64,000 nt of DNA, taken from positions 1 to 64,000 of the forward strand of contig NZ_JACHNY010000012.1 of the NCBI RefSeq assembly GCF_014199625.1. Reading direction: 5' to 3'. The first letter of the stretch is position 1. Each line of letters starts with the position of its first letter. This document shows, one piece after another, positions 8,172 to 17,433 of the stretch. The stretch comes from Sphingomonas abaci. Its GTDB lineage: Bacteria > Pseudomonadota > Alphaproteobacteria > Sphingomonadales > Sphingomonadaceae. Both the position numbers and the translations under genes were made by a program. The notes beneath the pieces are model-generated. The model saw only the letters and a list, made by a program, of their open reading frames with translations, was not told the DNA's origin and searched no databases.

Positions 8172-9938
8172 ATGCATTACAGCAGCGGAAACTATGAAGC
8201 TTTCGTCCGCCCCCGCAAGCCGGATGGCGCTGACAGGAAGACGGCATGGTTCGTCGGCTCCGGGCTGGCCGGACTGGCGGGCGCGGCCTTCCTGATCCGC
8301 GACGGCGGTGTTGCTGGCGAGCGCATCACCATTCTTGAAGAGCTGGATCTTCCCGGTGGCGCACTCGATGGTCTCGACGTGCCGGAGAAGGGCTTCGTCA
8401 TCCGCGGCGGCCGCGAGATGGAGGAGCATTTTGAATGCCTGTGGGATCTCTACCGTTCGATCCCGTCGTTGGAGATCGAGGATGCCAGCGTCCTCGACGA
8501 ATTCTACCGGCTCAACAAGGATGATCCGAACATCTCCTTGCAGCGTGTGACCCAGAACCAGGGCCAGGACGTGCCGGACAAGCATCTGCTGACGCTGAGC
8601 GCCCGGGCGCAAAAGGACCTGATCTCGGTCTTCCTGGCATCGCGCGAAGAGATGGAGAACAAGCGGATCAACGAGGTCTTCAGCAAGGACTTTTTCGAAA
8701 GCAACTTCTGGCTCTATTGGCGCACCATGTTCGCCTTCGAAGAGTGGCACTCCGCCCTCGAGATGAAGCTCTACATTCACCGTTTTATCCACCATATCGC
8801 TCATCTCGCGGACTTCTCTTCGTTGAAGTTCAATCGCTACAACCAGTACGAGTCCATGGTGCTGCCGCTGGTTAAATGGCTGACCGATCACGGCGTTCAG
8901 TTCCGCTACGGCGTTGAGGTGACGGATGTGGATTTCGACATCCGGGAAGGCCACAAGGAAGCGACCCGAATTCACTGGAGGGAGAAGGGCGAGGAAGGCG
9001 GCGTCGATCTTGGCCCCGACGATCTCGTCTTCATCACCATCGGCTCGCTGACCGAAAACTCGAACAATGGCGATCACCACACCCCGGCGGAACTAAACGA
9101 GGGACCGGCGCCGGCTTGGGATCTGTGGCGGCGCATCGCGGCGAAGGACCCGGCCTTCGGACGCCCGGATGTGTTCGGTGCCCATATTCCTGAGACGAAA
9201 TGGGCATCGGCATCGATAACCGCGCGCGATCCCCGGATCGCGCGGTACGTCGAGAAGATCACCAAGCGTAACCCCTTCACCGGCAAGATCGTCTCGGCCG
9301 GCATCGTCACGGCGAAGGATTCTGCATGGCTGCTGAGCTGGACGGTCCACCGGCAGCCGCATTTTAAAAAGCAGCCCAAGGACCAGATGATCGCTTGGTT
9401 CTATGCGCTCTTCGTGGATTGCCCCGGCGACTATGTGAAGAAGCCGATGCAGGAGTGCACCGGCGAGGAAATCACCCAAGAGTGGCTCTATCACCTTGGC
9501 GTGCCGGTCGAGGAAATCCCGGAGCTCGCCGCAATTGGCGCCAATACGGTTCCGACGATGATGCCCTATATCACCGCATTTTTTATGCCACGTCAGGCCG
9601 GCGACCGCCCGGACGTGGTTCCGGAAGGGGCAGTGAATTTCGCCTTCATCGGCCAATTCGCCGAGTCCAAGCAACGCGATTGCATCTTTACGACCGAATA
9701 TTCGGTGAGAACGCCGATGGAGGCCGTCTACACGCTCATGAACGTCGAGCGCGGCGTGCCCGAGGTATTCAACTCGACCTATGACATTCGCACGCTGCTT
9801 GGCGCCATTACCCCTCTGCGCGATGGGAAGCACATCGAGTTACCGGGTCCGGCTTTCCTGCGCAAGCTAGCGATGAGCAAGCTGGAGGGCACAGAAGTCG
9901 AGAAGCTCCTTAGGGAATTCAACCTGTCCTCGGGATGA
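8172..9938 (+). CDS. ohyA: Oleate hydratase (FAD-dependent)
   Basis: A 588-aa protein of the oleate hydratase (myosin-cross-reactive antigen) family, which adds water across the cis-9 double bond of oleate to give 10-hydroxystearate. The FAD-binding GSGLAGLAGAAFLIRDGG is near residues 29-46, followed by the active-site loop GGRE(M)EEHFECLWDL near residue 78, and family blocks FNRYNQYES and SKQRDCIFTTEYSVRTPMEA. It is full length for the family. AAGGAG lies 7 bases before the ATG. It is divergent from the mini-catalase operon and shares the operator at 8021-8042, suggesting joint control of unsaturated fatty acid hydration and peroxide or hydroperoxide removal. Confidence 0.95.
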   Translation: MHYSSGNYEAFVRPRKPDGADRKTAWFVGSGLAGLAGAAFLIRDGGVAGERITILEELDLPGGALDGLDVPEKGFVIRGGREMEEHFECLWDLYRSIPSLEIEDASVLDEFYRLNKDDPNISLQRVTQNQGQDVPDKHLLTLSARAQKDLISVFLASREEMENKRINEVFSKDFFESNFWLYWRTMFAFEEWHSALEMKLYIHRFIHHIAHLADFSSLKFNRYNQYESMVLPLVKWLTDHGVQFRYGVEVTDVDFDIREGHKEATRIHWREKGEEGGVDLGPDDLVFITIGSLTENSNNGDHHTPAELNEGPAPAWDLWRRIAAKDPAFGRPDVFGAHIPETKWASASITARDPRIARYVEKITKRNPFTGKIVSAGIVTAKDSAWLLSWTVHRQPHFKKQPKDQMIAWFYALFVDCPGDYVKKPMQECTGEEITQEWLYHLGVPVEEIPELAAIGANTVPTMMPYITAFFMPRQAGDRPDVVPEGAVNFAFIGQFAESKQRDCIFTTEYSVRTPMEAVYTLMNVERGVPEVFNSTYDIRTLLGAITPLRDGKHIELPGPAFLRKLAMSKLEGTEVEKLLREFNLSSG

Positions 9939-10051
9939 CGGTGCGCTGCTTACGCGCTATCGAGCTACGCCATTCTGAGAGTCCGGCGGTCGCATTGTCT
10001 TTTCAGGATTGACATGCCTCCGCGTCGGCGACTGGGTTCAGCGTTGAAATC

Positions 10052-10071
10052 CGGCATTCTGAAGAATGCCG
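10052..10071. repeat. Inverted repeat downstream of ohyA
   Basis: CGGCATTC and GAATGCCG form perfect 8-bp arms around TGAA. It lies about 115 bases after the ohyA stop without a T-tract. It may be a processing or termination hairpin between the converging ohyA and the decayed response regulator. The rest of 9939-10130 shows no gene. Confidence 0.45.
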
Positions 10072-10130
10072 CAAGTGTTCTTGAGGACCAGAGCGTTGTC
10101 ACCAGAGGCCTCATGAGTCCGCAGTAGCGA

Positions 10131-10504
10131 TTACACGCCTCTTTGTTCATGAACGATACAGCGGATCAGGGCACTACATGGTCGAGACGTCGGTCTTACT
10201 AGCTGGTGCAGTAAACCGGTGTTGGTCGAGTGGCTTCGGTAGGAAAATGGCATGCTTTCGGCATTTCTTTGCGGCGCATAGCCATATTGCTCGACACTCG
10301 AACAAGACGGTCGGAGAGAAATGGCCGCGCGCATAGTGAACCGGCCATCCATCGATTTTGGCAGAACGGCGAGAGCCATTTCGCCATCGTCGGCGTCGAA
10401 CACGCGCCAGCCGGTCTCCCGAAGGATTCACAAGACCAAAGCAGACCCGCGCCTCGTCCTACGATCAGGATTATCTTGCTGCGGACCAATGTGCCTTGGC
10501 CCAT
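10131..10504 (-). pseudogene. Decayed response regulator (receiver domain), partner of the HWE kinase
   Basis: The start ATG (10504) immediately follows the kinase stop, and the protein opens MGQGTLVRSKIILIV, as expected for a receiver domain. The next residues should be EDE, but bases are missing (GTAGGACGAGG) and the phospho-acceptor pocket is destroyed. Pieces of the receiver fold then appear in different frames: WRVFDADDGEMALAVL in one, FLPKPLDQHRFTAPA (the conserved Lys-Pro region) in another. At least two indels are needed to restore it. The kinase upstream therefore lacks its adjacent output protein here. Confidence 0.65.
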
Positions 10505-12277
10505 TCAATCTCCGGTCACGATAGCGGCATCTCCGAGCCGCGCTTGAAGCTCGAACACCAAACCGTCCGGACGGAAGTCGGTCGCGGCCTTGCCGCGGAA
10601 ATATGAGCGAAGTGAGCGTTCGATCAGCACCGAGCCAAAGCCCTTCCGCTCAGGTAGCGATACGGGCGGACCGCCCTGCTCCCGCCAGACAAGATCAAAG
10701 CCGGCATCGCTGCCAGCGCCATCGACCTTCCAGGAGAGCGTCACGGTGCCCTCACCGTTGGAAAGTGCACCGTATTTGACGGCGTTCGTCGCCAATTCGT
10801 GCAGCGCCAGTGCGAACGCCACCGTGACCTCCGGCTTGAGCATGACGGGCGGGCCATCGATCAGGATGCGCTCGCCAATCGCGCCGTGGGGTGCGAGTGC
10901 GCGCGTCGCCAGCTCGCGCAGGTCGGCCGATCGCCACGAGGCGCTGGTGAGCACGTCCGTGGCAGAGCCGAGCGCTACCAGCCGCGCCCCGAGCCTAGCC
11001 GAAGCGACTGCAGTATCGGGTGAGTTGCGGAGCGTTTGCTGAGCGATCGATTGAACAACGGCCAGCACGTTCTTGAGGCGGTGTGCCAGTTCGCCGTTCA
11101 GGAAGCGAAGGTCATTCTCGTTCCGCTTCATTTGGCGATAGTCGTGCGTTACAGTGCCGTAGCCGCTCAGCTCACCTTTCGCGCCAAGGAGCGGGAAAAC
11201 CGAGTAGAGGACCGGAATCAGTTCGCCCGTCTCGAAATGACGGAAGCACAGTTCTCCCGCCCAATGGCCGTCGCAGGCGACCGCCGGCAGCGCTTCGCTC
11301 GTGACAGTCTCAACCTGGTCGGGTGGAACGAGGTCGGAAATGGCGAGCCGGGTAATGTCGGCATCTTCCAATCCGACAAGCCGACGTCCTGCGTCGTTAA
11401 TGTAAAACACGCTTCCGTCCAGGTGCGCCATACCGACGAAATCAGGACTGTTCTCGGCTAGCCGCACGAAGCGGTCACGCTCCTCCTCGCTTTCTCGCGC
11501 GTCGGTAATATCGCGCGAGACTGCGAGGATGCGGTCTGGAAGTCCGTTGGGGCCGGGGATTGGGCTAACCGCGACGTGCCACCACCTCATCGTGCCCTTC
11601 CGGGTGCCGGACCGGCCGATGAAGCTGCGTGTCTCGCCGCGGCGCGCTGCCTCGATCGCGGCGACCGCGTCCGCGTTGTCGGCATCGTGCCAGAAATCCG
11701 TCCAGCGACAGCCGGCGATGGCGTTGAAGTCGCTCACCTCCATAACGCGCTGGCCGCCTTGGCTCATGAAGGTCAAGCACCCGTCAGGGTCAAGCACCGT
11801 GATGCAATCGGTAGAACTGGCCAGCACGCCCGACAGGAAGCTTTCCCGCTCCACAGTTTGCCGCTCGCGCTCGACCAACTCCTCGTTAAGTCGATGTCCC
11901 CGGCGCAGGGAGTCGCGCAACTCGGCCGTCAGCATGACGAGCCCGATCATAACGACCAGGAATAATGAGGCGGCAACCCACTGCTGGCGAGGCACCCAGG
12001 TCGAGTCCGTTACGGATCCTAGTGAGACGATGCCGGTAGTCGCCGACAGAATAGCCGCGAACAATCCCGGACACTTGCCGAGGATCAGGGCAGTAGCAAT
12101 CGTCGCCGGAATAAATGGGAGCCACGGCAGCGTGTCGGGTACGAACAGGATGCGTGCCACGCCAACACCGATGATCGCCACAGCGGCGAGCAGGTATTGA
12201 GCCGGGGCCCGAAGCGGGCGATTGAATGACCAGACAACGATCCGGTCGAAGAAGCTGCCAGGGTGCATCCGTATCAT
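10505..12277 (-). CDS. HWE-family sensor histidine kinase with DUF4118 and PAS domains
   Basis: A membrane sensor kinase of about 590 aa (start near MIRMHPGSFFDR at 12277, after GGAGG; the next ATG, 12268, is equally possible). The N-terminus has about four hydrophobic segments of DUF4118 type (YLLAAVAIIGVGVARILFV, ATALILGKCPG). Two PAS domains follow (FLSGVLASSTDCITVLDPDG; SPDFVGMAHLDGSVF). The HWE dimerisation box is ELAHRLKNVLAVVQSIAQQT, with the ATPase N-box ALHELATNAVKYGALS and the WRE motif (FDLVWREQGGPPV). All key residues are present, so it should autophosphorylate, but the response regulator behind it is a pseudogene. Signals are unknown. Confidence 0.9.
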   Translation of the reverse strand: MIRMHPGSFFDRIVVWSFNRPLRAPAQYLLAAVAIIGVGVARILFVPDTLPWLPFIPATIATALILGKCPGLFAAILSATTGIVSLGSVTDSTWVPRQQWVAASLFLVVMIGLVMLTAELRDSLRRGHRLNEELVERERQTVERESFLSGVLASSTDCITVLDPDGCLTFMSQGGQRVMEVSDFNAIAGCRWTDFWHDADNADAVAAIEAARRGETRSFIGRSGTRKGTMRWWHVAVSPIPGPNGLPDRILAVSRDITDARESEEERDRFVRLAENSPDFVGMAHLDGSVFYINDAGRRLVGLEDADITRLAISDLVPPDQVETVTSEALPAVACDGHWAGELCFRHFETGELIPVLYSVFPLLGAKGELSGYGTVTHDYRQMKRNENDLRFLNGELAHRLKNVLAVVQSIAQQTLRNSPDTAVASARLGARLVALGSATDVLTSASWRSADLRELATRALAPHGAIGERILIDGPPVMLKPEVTVAFALALHELATNAVKYGALSNGEGTVTLSWKVDGAGSDAGFDLVWREQGGPPVSLPERKGFGSVLIERSLRSYFRGKAATDFRPDGLVFELQARLGDAAIVTGD

Positions 12278-12684
12278 CTGCCTCCAAAGCCTGGACAAGG
12301 CCCCGCGCCGATCCTTCAAGCTTCATAATACTGACAGTTTGCTGTCGGGACCGACCACATTGGTGTCATAACCGCTCGGAACCTGTTGAAAGACCTCTCT
12401 CGCGCCGACTGTACCGTTTGGGGGTGTGGAACGGGAGAGCGGTTCCAACAAACCAACATCGTGCTGGCCGCTGCATCACATCTATCGTTTTGTAGCTGAG
12501 AGCCGACAGGTAGGCCGTCAGCGTCCTCTATCTGAGGTTCCCCAGGCCGAGAGGCGGCCCTTGGCTTTCCAGTGCTCTCGACACGAGCAGTGGCTGCCCG
12601 GATATAGTAGTCGCGCGCCGCCGTAGTCGGGAAGAACTGTGGAGACGCTGGCCGCAGCGGTCGATCGGCCATCATGTCCTCCCG
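12278..12684. other. Intergenic region, no supported gene
   Basis: About 400 bases between the HWE kinase start and the stop of the second ABC-type permease gene. I see no convincing coding sequence, only shadow frames. The kinase promoter should lie in 12280-12420, but I could not pick a clear -35/-10 pair. Confidence 0.5.
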
Positions 12685-13809
12685 TCAAGCATTGGCCCCA
12701 GACGTCCCGACCCTCGCGCCGAAGCCGACGAGGCGTGAATACGCTAGCATGGCATAGCCAATGGCGAGGCTTGCAAGGGTCAGGGCCGGGATCGTGACCT
12801 CGCCCAGGCTCGCATGCATCTGGTTCAACGGGACGAACGTGTGGACGCCGGCGGTGGACGGGATCAAGTGAGAGAGAGCGGCGATGAAGCGCGGCATCTG
12901 ATCGAGCGGATAGGCGGTCCCGGTAAGGAAGAAGAACGGCACCGAGGTCGGTGCCAGGATGTAGGTCGCTCGTTCGGCGCAATCGAACACGCTGCCGACG
13001 AGCAGCCCAAGGGCAGCAACCGCCGTGGCGAAGACAGGGACCATCACCATCATGCCGGCGATGTTGCCATCGACGGGAACGGCCTGGAGCCAGAAGATTA
13101 ACCCGAACAGGAAATAGCATCCCAGGATGCCTACCGACGTGAACGCCGCCAGCGTTCCCCAGAACTCCGCGACACCCATCCGCCATGCGCCGGAGCGGCG
13201 TCGTCCGCCCATGAAGGTAGCGGCGCCGAAGAGCAGCGTCTGTTGCACGATGATCACCGCTACGGCCGGAAAGACATAGCCCTTGTAACCACCTGTCCTG
13301 TTGAACAGCGGTTCGGTGGTGACCGCGACGGGCAGCCCGCCGCGACTGAGTTGGGTCCCGGGGATCAGCCGTGAAGTGGCGATGTTCTGGATGACAGCCG
13401 TTACTGCCTCGCCGATGGTGCTGGCGCGCAGGAGGTAGGTTGCATTGACCCACACGGCGACGCCGGCGCCGGGCGTTCCGGTGCGAAGCTGACGCTCCAG
13501 ATTATCGGAAATTAGAATGATCCCGTCAGCCTTGCCGGTTCGCATGATCTGCTTGGCCGTGGTCTCGTTCGGGACGACCTCGGCAACGCGGATGGCGCGC
13601 GTGGCGTCCAAGTCGACGATCATTGCTCGACTGAGGGCGCTGTCATCCTGGTCAACCACGACGACGGGCAGCTTCTGGGCAGCCTCGTGCGCGTAGGGCG
13701 CAGGATAGTAGAATGCGTAGAGGACGACGGCGAGCAGCGTCGTGCTGAGCAGCGTGCGCGACGTCAGAATGGTGTGCCACGTTGCGAGGAAGGCGAGATC
13801 GAAGCTCAT
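12685..13809 (-). CDS. ABC-2 type permease (second of a pair)
   Basis: A 374-aa inner membrane protein of the ABC-2 (YhhJ/YbhR-like) permease family. One N-terminal membrane segment (TLLSTTLLAVVLYAFYYP), a large periplasmic loop beginning LPVVVVDQDDSALSR, then about five C-terminal membrane segments (YVFPAVAVIIVQQTLLFGAA; LGLLVGSVFDCAERATY; FFFLTGTAYPLDQMP). It overlaps the upstream permease gene by 4 bp. Together the pair should form the membrane channel of a tripartite exporter with the HlyD and TolC proteins of the same operon. No ATP-binding subunit is encoded in the operon. Confidence 0.85.
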   Translation of the reverse strand: MSFDLAFLATWHTILTSRTLLSTTLLAVVLYAFYYPAPYAHEAAQKLPVVVVDQDDSALSRAMIVDLDATRAIRVAEVVPNETTAKQIMRTGKADGIILISDNLERQLRTGTPGAGVAVWVNATYLLRASTIGEAVTAVIQNIATSRLIPGTQLSRGGLPVAVTTEPLFNRTGGYKGYVFPAVAVIIVQQTLLFGAATFMGGRRRSGAWRMGVAEFWGTLAAFTSVGILGCYFLFGLIFWLQAVPVDGNIAGMMVMVPVFATAVAALGLLVGSVFDCAERATYILAPTSVPFFFLTGTAYPLDQMPRFIAALSHLIPSTAGVHTFVPLNQMHASLGEVTIPALTLASLAIGYAMLAYSRLVGFGARVGTSGANA

Positions 13810-14939
13810 GCTCGGCGAATCCTCGCCATGATCAGAGCGACCGATCCGCCCCAGGCGATGACGACATAGGCTGCCAACGTCATGGCCGGAGCGACCATTG
13901 CCGCAACTGACTGGCCACTGACCTCACCCATCTGGAGAGCGATGTAGTGGGTCAGCGGCAGCACGTTGCTCCAGATGTGGGCAAAGGCGTTGGCGCCGTT
14001 CAGCGGTAACGTCGCGCCCGAATAGGCAAGCGCCGAACCGGCATAGACGGCGCTCGCCGACAGAGCGGTCGCGGTTTCGCGTGTCACCGCGACGAGCAGG
14101 GCCGCAATTGCTGCGGTCGCCGCGTAGAATAGCGTCTGCCCTAATGCGATCAGCGGCAGGCTCCCCTCGATGCGCCATCCGCGCGCCAGAGTGAGATAAA
14201 GAAGCCAGACGATGCCCCACAGGCTGATGGCAGCGACATAGGGCAGCATCTTGCCCACGAGCGCCGGCGCAACCCTGCCGCTGGCTGATGCCCAGTCGGA
14301 CAGTGACCCTTCCCGCAACTCGCGGCCGATTGCCATCGCACAGACGCAGGCGGCCACGAGGTGAAGAACCGCCGGAAAGATCAGCAGGCCCAAGAACCAT
14401 TCGAAGCTGGACGGCGCGTTGCCGAGCGGCGTCGCCTCAACGGCGAGCCGACGGACACGGCTGGCCGGCACGGCATGGTTCATGAGCTGGTTCGCGGCAA
14501 TCTCAGGGATGGCTTCGCGGATTGCTTCGGCGGCTGCACGGGACACCTGCCCACCGGCGCTCAGGAAGCTGCCGTTATAGAGGATGCGGACGACCGGTTC
14601 GCGATGACGCGCGACGCTCTCGCCAAGGCCAGCGGGAATATGCACGAAACCCATGACGTTGCCCGCGCGGACCGCACGAACGGCGTCGACCTCACTTGAA
14701 TAGAGCCCCGTGAGATGAACGAGCGGTGATGCGTCGAGCGCGCGAATGACGGCCCGGCTGGCGGTGCTGCCGTCACTATCCACAATGGCCAGCGGCAGCT
14801 GACGCATCGGCCCCTGCCAAAAGATGGCGGCGACGATGAAAATCAGGATGCCGGGCACCAGCGTCAGCCCCGCCAAGTCCCAGTGGTCGTGACGTAGATG
14901 ACGCAGCTCAAGCGTGAGGGCCTGCCGGAACGCGCTCAT
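13806..14939 (-). CDS. ABC-2 type permease (first of a pair)
   Basis: A 377-aa inner membrane protein with the same plan as its downstream neighbour: an N-terminal membrane helix (LAGLTLVPGILIFIVAAIFW), a periplasmic domain starting LPLAIVDSDGSTASRAVIRA, and a C-terminal membrane bundle (AVLHLVAACVCAMAIGREL; YVAAISLWGIVWLLYLTLA). ABC-2 family (PF12698-like). Four-base ATGA overlaps link it to the HlyD gene before it and the second permease after it, implying translational coupling and a heterodimeric permease. Confidence 0.85.
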   Translation of the reverse strand: MSAFRQALTLELRHLRHDHWDLAGLTLVPGILIFIVAAIFWQGPMRQLPLAIVDSDGSTASRAVIRALDASPLVHLTGLYSSEVDAVRAVRAGNVMGFVHIPAGLGESVARHREPVVRILYNGSFLSAGGQVSRAAAEAIREAIPEIAANQLMNHAVPASRVRRLAVEATPLGNAPSSFEWFLGLLIFPAVLHLVAACVCAMAIGRELREGSLSDWASASGRVAPALVGKMLPYVAAISLWGIVWLLYLTLARGWRIEGSLPLIALGQTLFYAATAAIAALLVAVTRETATALSASAVYAGSALAYSGATLPLNGANAFAHIWSNVLPLTHYIALQMGEVSGQSVAAMVAPAMTLAAYVVIAWGGSVALIMARIRRA

Positions 14940-15940
14940 TGCGGCCAGTCGAACAGGACGCTCATTCCCGGGCGCAACTTTGCGATCGGCGCGACCGGAT
15001 GCAGCCGGACCTCGAAGGTGCGCACGTCATAGCCTGACGCCTCGCGCGTCGCGCGCCAGGTCGCAAAATCCCCCCTTGGTGCGATGAGGTAGACCTTGAA
15101 GTCGGCATCGCGCGCCAGCGCTGGAATATGGCCGTGCAGCATCGTGCCGACACTGAGGCCGCGATAGTGATCCTCCCGCAGGTTCAGCGCGACCCACGGG
15201 TGATCGATGTCGATGACCTGATAGGCCGGGATTACAGGACTGACGACCTCGCCGGGCTGGACGAGCTTGCGCGCCACCTCGCCGGCGATCGGTGAGACCA
15301 GCCGCGTTTCCTGCCCGAGTGCCGTGGCGGTTCGCAGCCCGGCCTCGGCGATCCGGACCTGGGCGTTGACGGCCTGCTTGTTCTGCGGACGCGCGCCTGC
15401 CAACGCCTTAAGGTACTGTTGGCGAGCCGCTTCGGCATTGCGCGCGCTGCTGTCTCGCGCCGCAGCCGCCTCGTCCCGGCGTTGGGCAGCGACCACGCCT
15501 TCGGCGTAAAGGTTGGCGGTGCGACGGCTCGTGACGGCAGCAAGATCCGCTGCCGCCTGAGCGGCCTGCCATGTCGAACGCAGCGTCGCGACATCCTCGG
15601 TCCGCGCGCCCTCATTGGTTGCAGACGCGACCGCGCGCGCGGCGTCGAGAGCGCCCTGCGCCTGCGCCTGGCTGCCGGCGATCTCCGGGCTGGACAGGGT
15701 GGCAAGCAGCGTGCCCGCTTGCACGCGCTGGCCTTCCTCCGCAATCAGACGCTCGACGCGTGCCAGCGCCTTGGTGCCGACATTGACCTCGTCCGCATCG
15801 ACCATGCCCTGCAGCTGCTCAGGTGCCGGACGGCTCGCCAGCCAGAGGCCCGCCGCGACGACGGCGACGACGACCATAGCGACGAGGATCGCGATCGGCC
15901 GCGCGCGTCGCTTCGTCCGGGTGGCTGATCCCTCGCTCAC
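14936..15940 (-). CDS. HlyD-family periplasmic adaptor (membrane fusion protein)
   Basis: A 334-aa protein with a short basic cytoplasmic start (TRTKRRARPIAI), one membrane helix (ILVAMVVVAVVAAGLWLAS, residues about 18-36), a split biotinyl-lipoyl domain (NVGTKALARVERLIAEEGQRV ... LVSPIAGEVARKLVQPGEVV given in part), an alpha-helical hairpin rich in Ala and Arg, and a beta-barrel tail. It would bridge the inner membrane permeases and TolC. It overlaps the tolC-like gene before it and the first permease gene after it by 4 bp each. Confidence 0.9.
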   Translation of the reverse strand: MSEGSATRTKRRARPIAILVAMVVVAVVAAGLWLASRPAPEQLQGMVDADEVNVGTKALARVERLIAEEGQRVQAGTLLATLSSPEIAGSQAQAQGALDAARAVASATNEGARTEDVATLRSTWQAAQAAADLAAVTSRRTANLYAEGVVAAQRRDEAAAARDSSARNAEAARQQYLKALAGARPQNKQAVNAQVRIAEAGLRTATALGQETRLVSPIAGEVARKLVQPGEVVSPVIPAYQVIDIDHPWVALNLREDHYRGLSVGTMLHGHIPALARDADFKVYLIAPRGDFATWRATREASGYDVRTFEVRLHPVAPIAKLRPGMSVLFDWPQ

Positions 15941-17433
15941 TTATCATCCCCCAGACGTCTATCGGCGCGGGCCAGATAGGTGGTGAAGTCGTCAACGCGG
16001 TGACTGGCCGCGAGCAACCCGGCGAGGGCCAGATCATATTCATAGGCTGCCGCGATCCGCTGGGTCTGCGTGGTCGCAAGCGTGGCCTCGGCATCGACCA
16101 GCGAGGAGGATGGCGTCTCGCCCTCTCTGAAGGAGATGCGCTGAACCCTGAGGTTCTCCCGCGCTGCCGCCAGATTGCTGTCGAGCAGCAGAAAGGATCG
16201 GCGAGCCGTCTCGACCAGGTTCCAGGCCCGGACGATCTCGCCTGCGACATCCTTGCGCGCCTGGGCTGCCGCATCTGCCGCCGCTCGCTCCCGTTCACGC
16301 GCCGCGTCGAGCGACTTCCTGCGGTCAAAGTTGGACAGCAGGGTGTAGCGCAGGGTGACCCCTGCGACCCAGTCCGGTTCCGTGGGCAGCGCATTGTCGC
16401 GATTGGCGTTGTAGCTGCCGAACGCGAAGGCTTGCGGGCGGTAGCGCGATTTCGCCAAGCCGACGCCCGCCCTGGCGATGTCACGCGCTGCTTCGGCGCC
16501 GCGTGCACGGGGCGTCGCGCTTATGCCCTCCAGAAACGTGCCGACAGGAGGCAGCGGCTGCGAATTGACGAACAGCGGCGTCGAGGCGCCGACGCCGGCG
16601 GGGCGGTCCAGCAACCGCGACAGTGCGTCGGCAGCCGTCGCTTCCTCGAGTTGCGCGCGGATGAAGGCGCGTTCGGCGGCATCGCGCGCCACCTGGACCT
16701 GAAGGACGCGCGCATGGGGAATGACCCCGTTCTGCTCGAGCTTCACGGCATCCGACAGATGCCGATCGAACCCTGCGAGCGTCTCGCGCGTCGACCGGGT
16801 TAGCTGGGCGGCCACCTGCTGACCAAAATAGGTACGGACCAACCCGACGCGAGACAGGTCGCGACCACCCGCCTGCCTGGCGCGGGCCACCTCGACCATG
16901 CCATCGGCACCCGCCTGGATCGCCGGGATGGCACCGCCCGTGTAGAGCGGCATGGCAGCGGTGATCGCCGGCCGGAAGACGGTGTCGCGTGTCTGATACT
17001 GGAGCGTGTCCGGGATCGCGCCGAAGATCGTCGGCAGGGCGGCACTGACGCGCTGGCTTACCTCTCCGACCACTTGCTGCAAGCCCGCGGGGAACTGGCC
17101 GGGCAATTGCGACAGGAAGTCCGTCGCGGCGGCTGCGGCATTGTCCTTCGGCCCGGTCAGGTCGAGCGACAAAGTCTTCTGGTACTCGATGACGCTTGCC
17201 GACGTGGTGATCACCGGACGGTTCAAGCTGCGGGTGGCGCCGGCAATCAACTCGCTTGCCCGGACGGCGTGGTCCTCACCCGAAAGCCCAGGCGAGGCGT
17301 CATCGATCCGTGCCAGGGCCGCATCGAAGCTCAGGGCCTGCGGGGTCTGCTCGCTTTGGTTCTGGGCATGCGCCGTCGTGGCGCAAAGCAGAGCGGCGAT
17401 TGGGGCAGTTTGCCATGCAGGGCGACGCATCAT
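15937..17433 (-). CDS. TolC-family outer membrane efflux protein
   Basis: A 498-aa outer membrane efflux protein. The start MMRRPAWQTAPIAALL at 17433 (ATGA overlap with the thioesterase stop) gives a proper signal peptide ending TTAHAQ. Two OEP repeats follow, with long Ala/Arg-rich helices and the conserved VPDWVAGVTLRYTLL-like beta region (here EPDWVAGVTLRYTLLSNF). It forms the outer membrane exit duct for the HlyD/permease pair. An upstream in-frame start exists, but it would erase the signal peptide. Confidence 0.9.
   Translation of the reverse strand: MMRRPAWQTAPIAALLCATTAHAQNQSEQTPQALSFDAALARIDDASPGLSGEDHAVRASELIAGATRSLNRPVITTSASVIEYQKTLSLDLTGPKDNAAAAATDFLSQLPGQFPAGLQQVVGEVSQRVSAALPTIFGAIPDTLQYQTRDTVFRPAITAAMPLYTGGAIPAIQAGADGMVEVARARQAGGRDLSRVGLVRTYFGQQVAAQLTRSTRETLAGFDRHLSDAVKLEQNGVIPHARVLQVQVARDAAERAFIRAQLEEATAADALSRLLDRPAGVGASTPLFVNSQPLPPVGTFLEGISATPRARGAEAARDIARAGVGLAKSRYRPQAFAFGSYNANRDNALPTEPDWVAGVTLRYTLLSNFDRRKSLDAARERERAAADAAAQARKDVAGEIVRAWNLVETARRSFLLLDSNLAAARENLRVQRISFREGETPSSSLVDAEATLATTQTQRIAAAYEYDLALAGLLAASHRVDDFTTYLARADRRLGDDK

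Noticed and set aside
12316..12675. 119-codon minus-strand frame upstream of the HWE kinase
   Set aside because: No ribosome site or domain, and its codon usage is unlike neighbouring genes; treated as intergenic.
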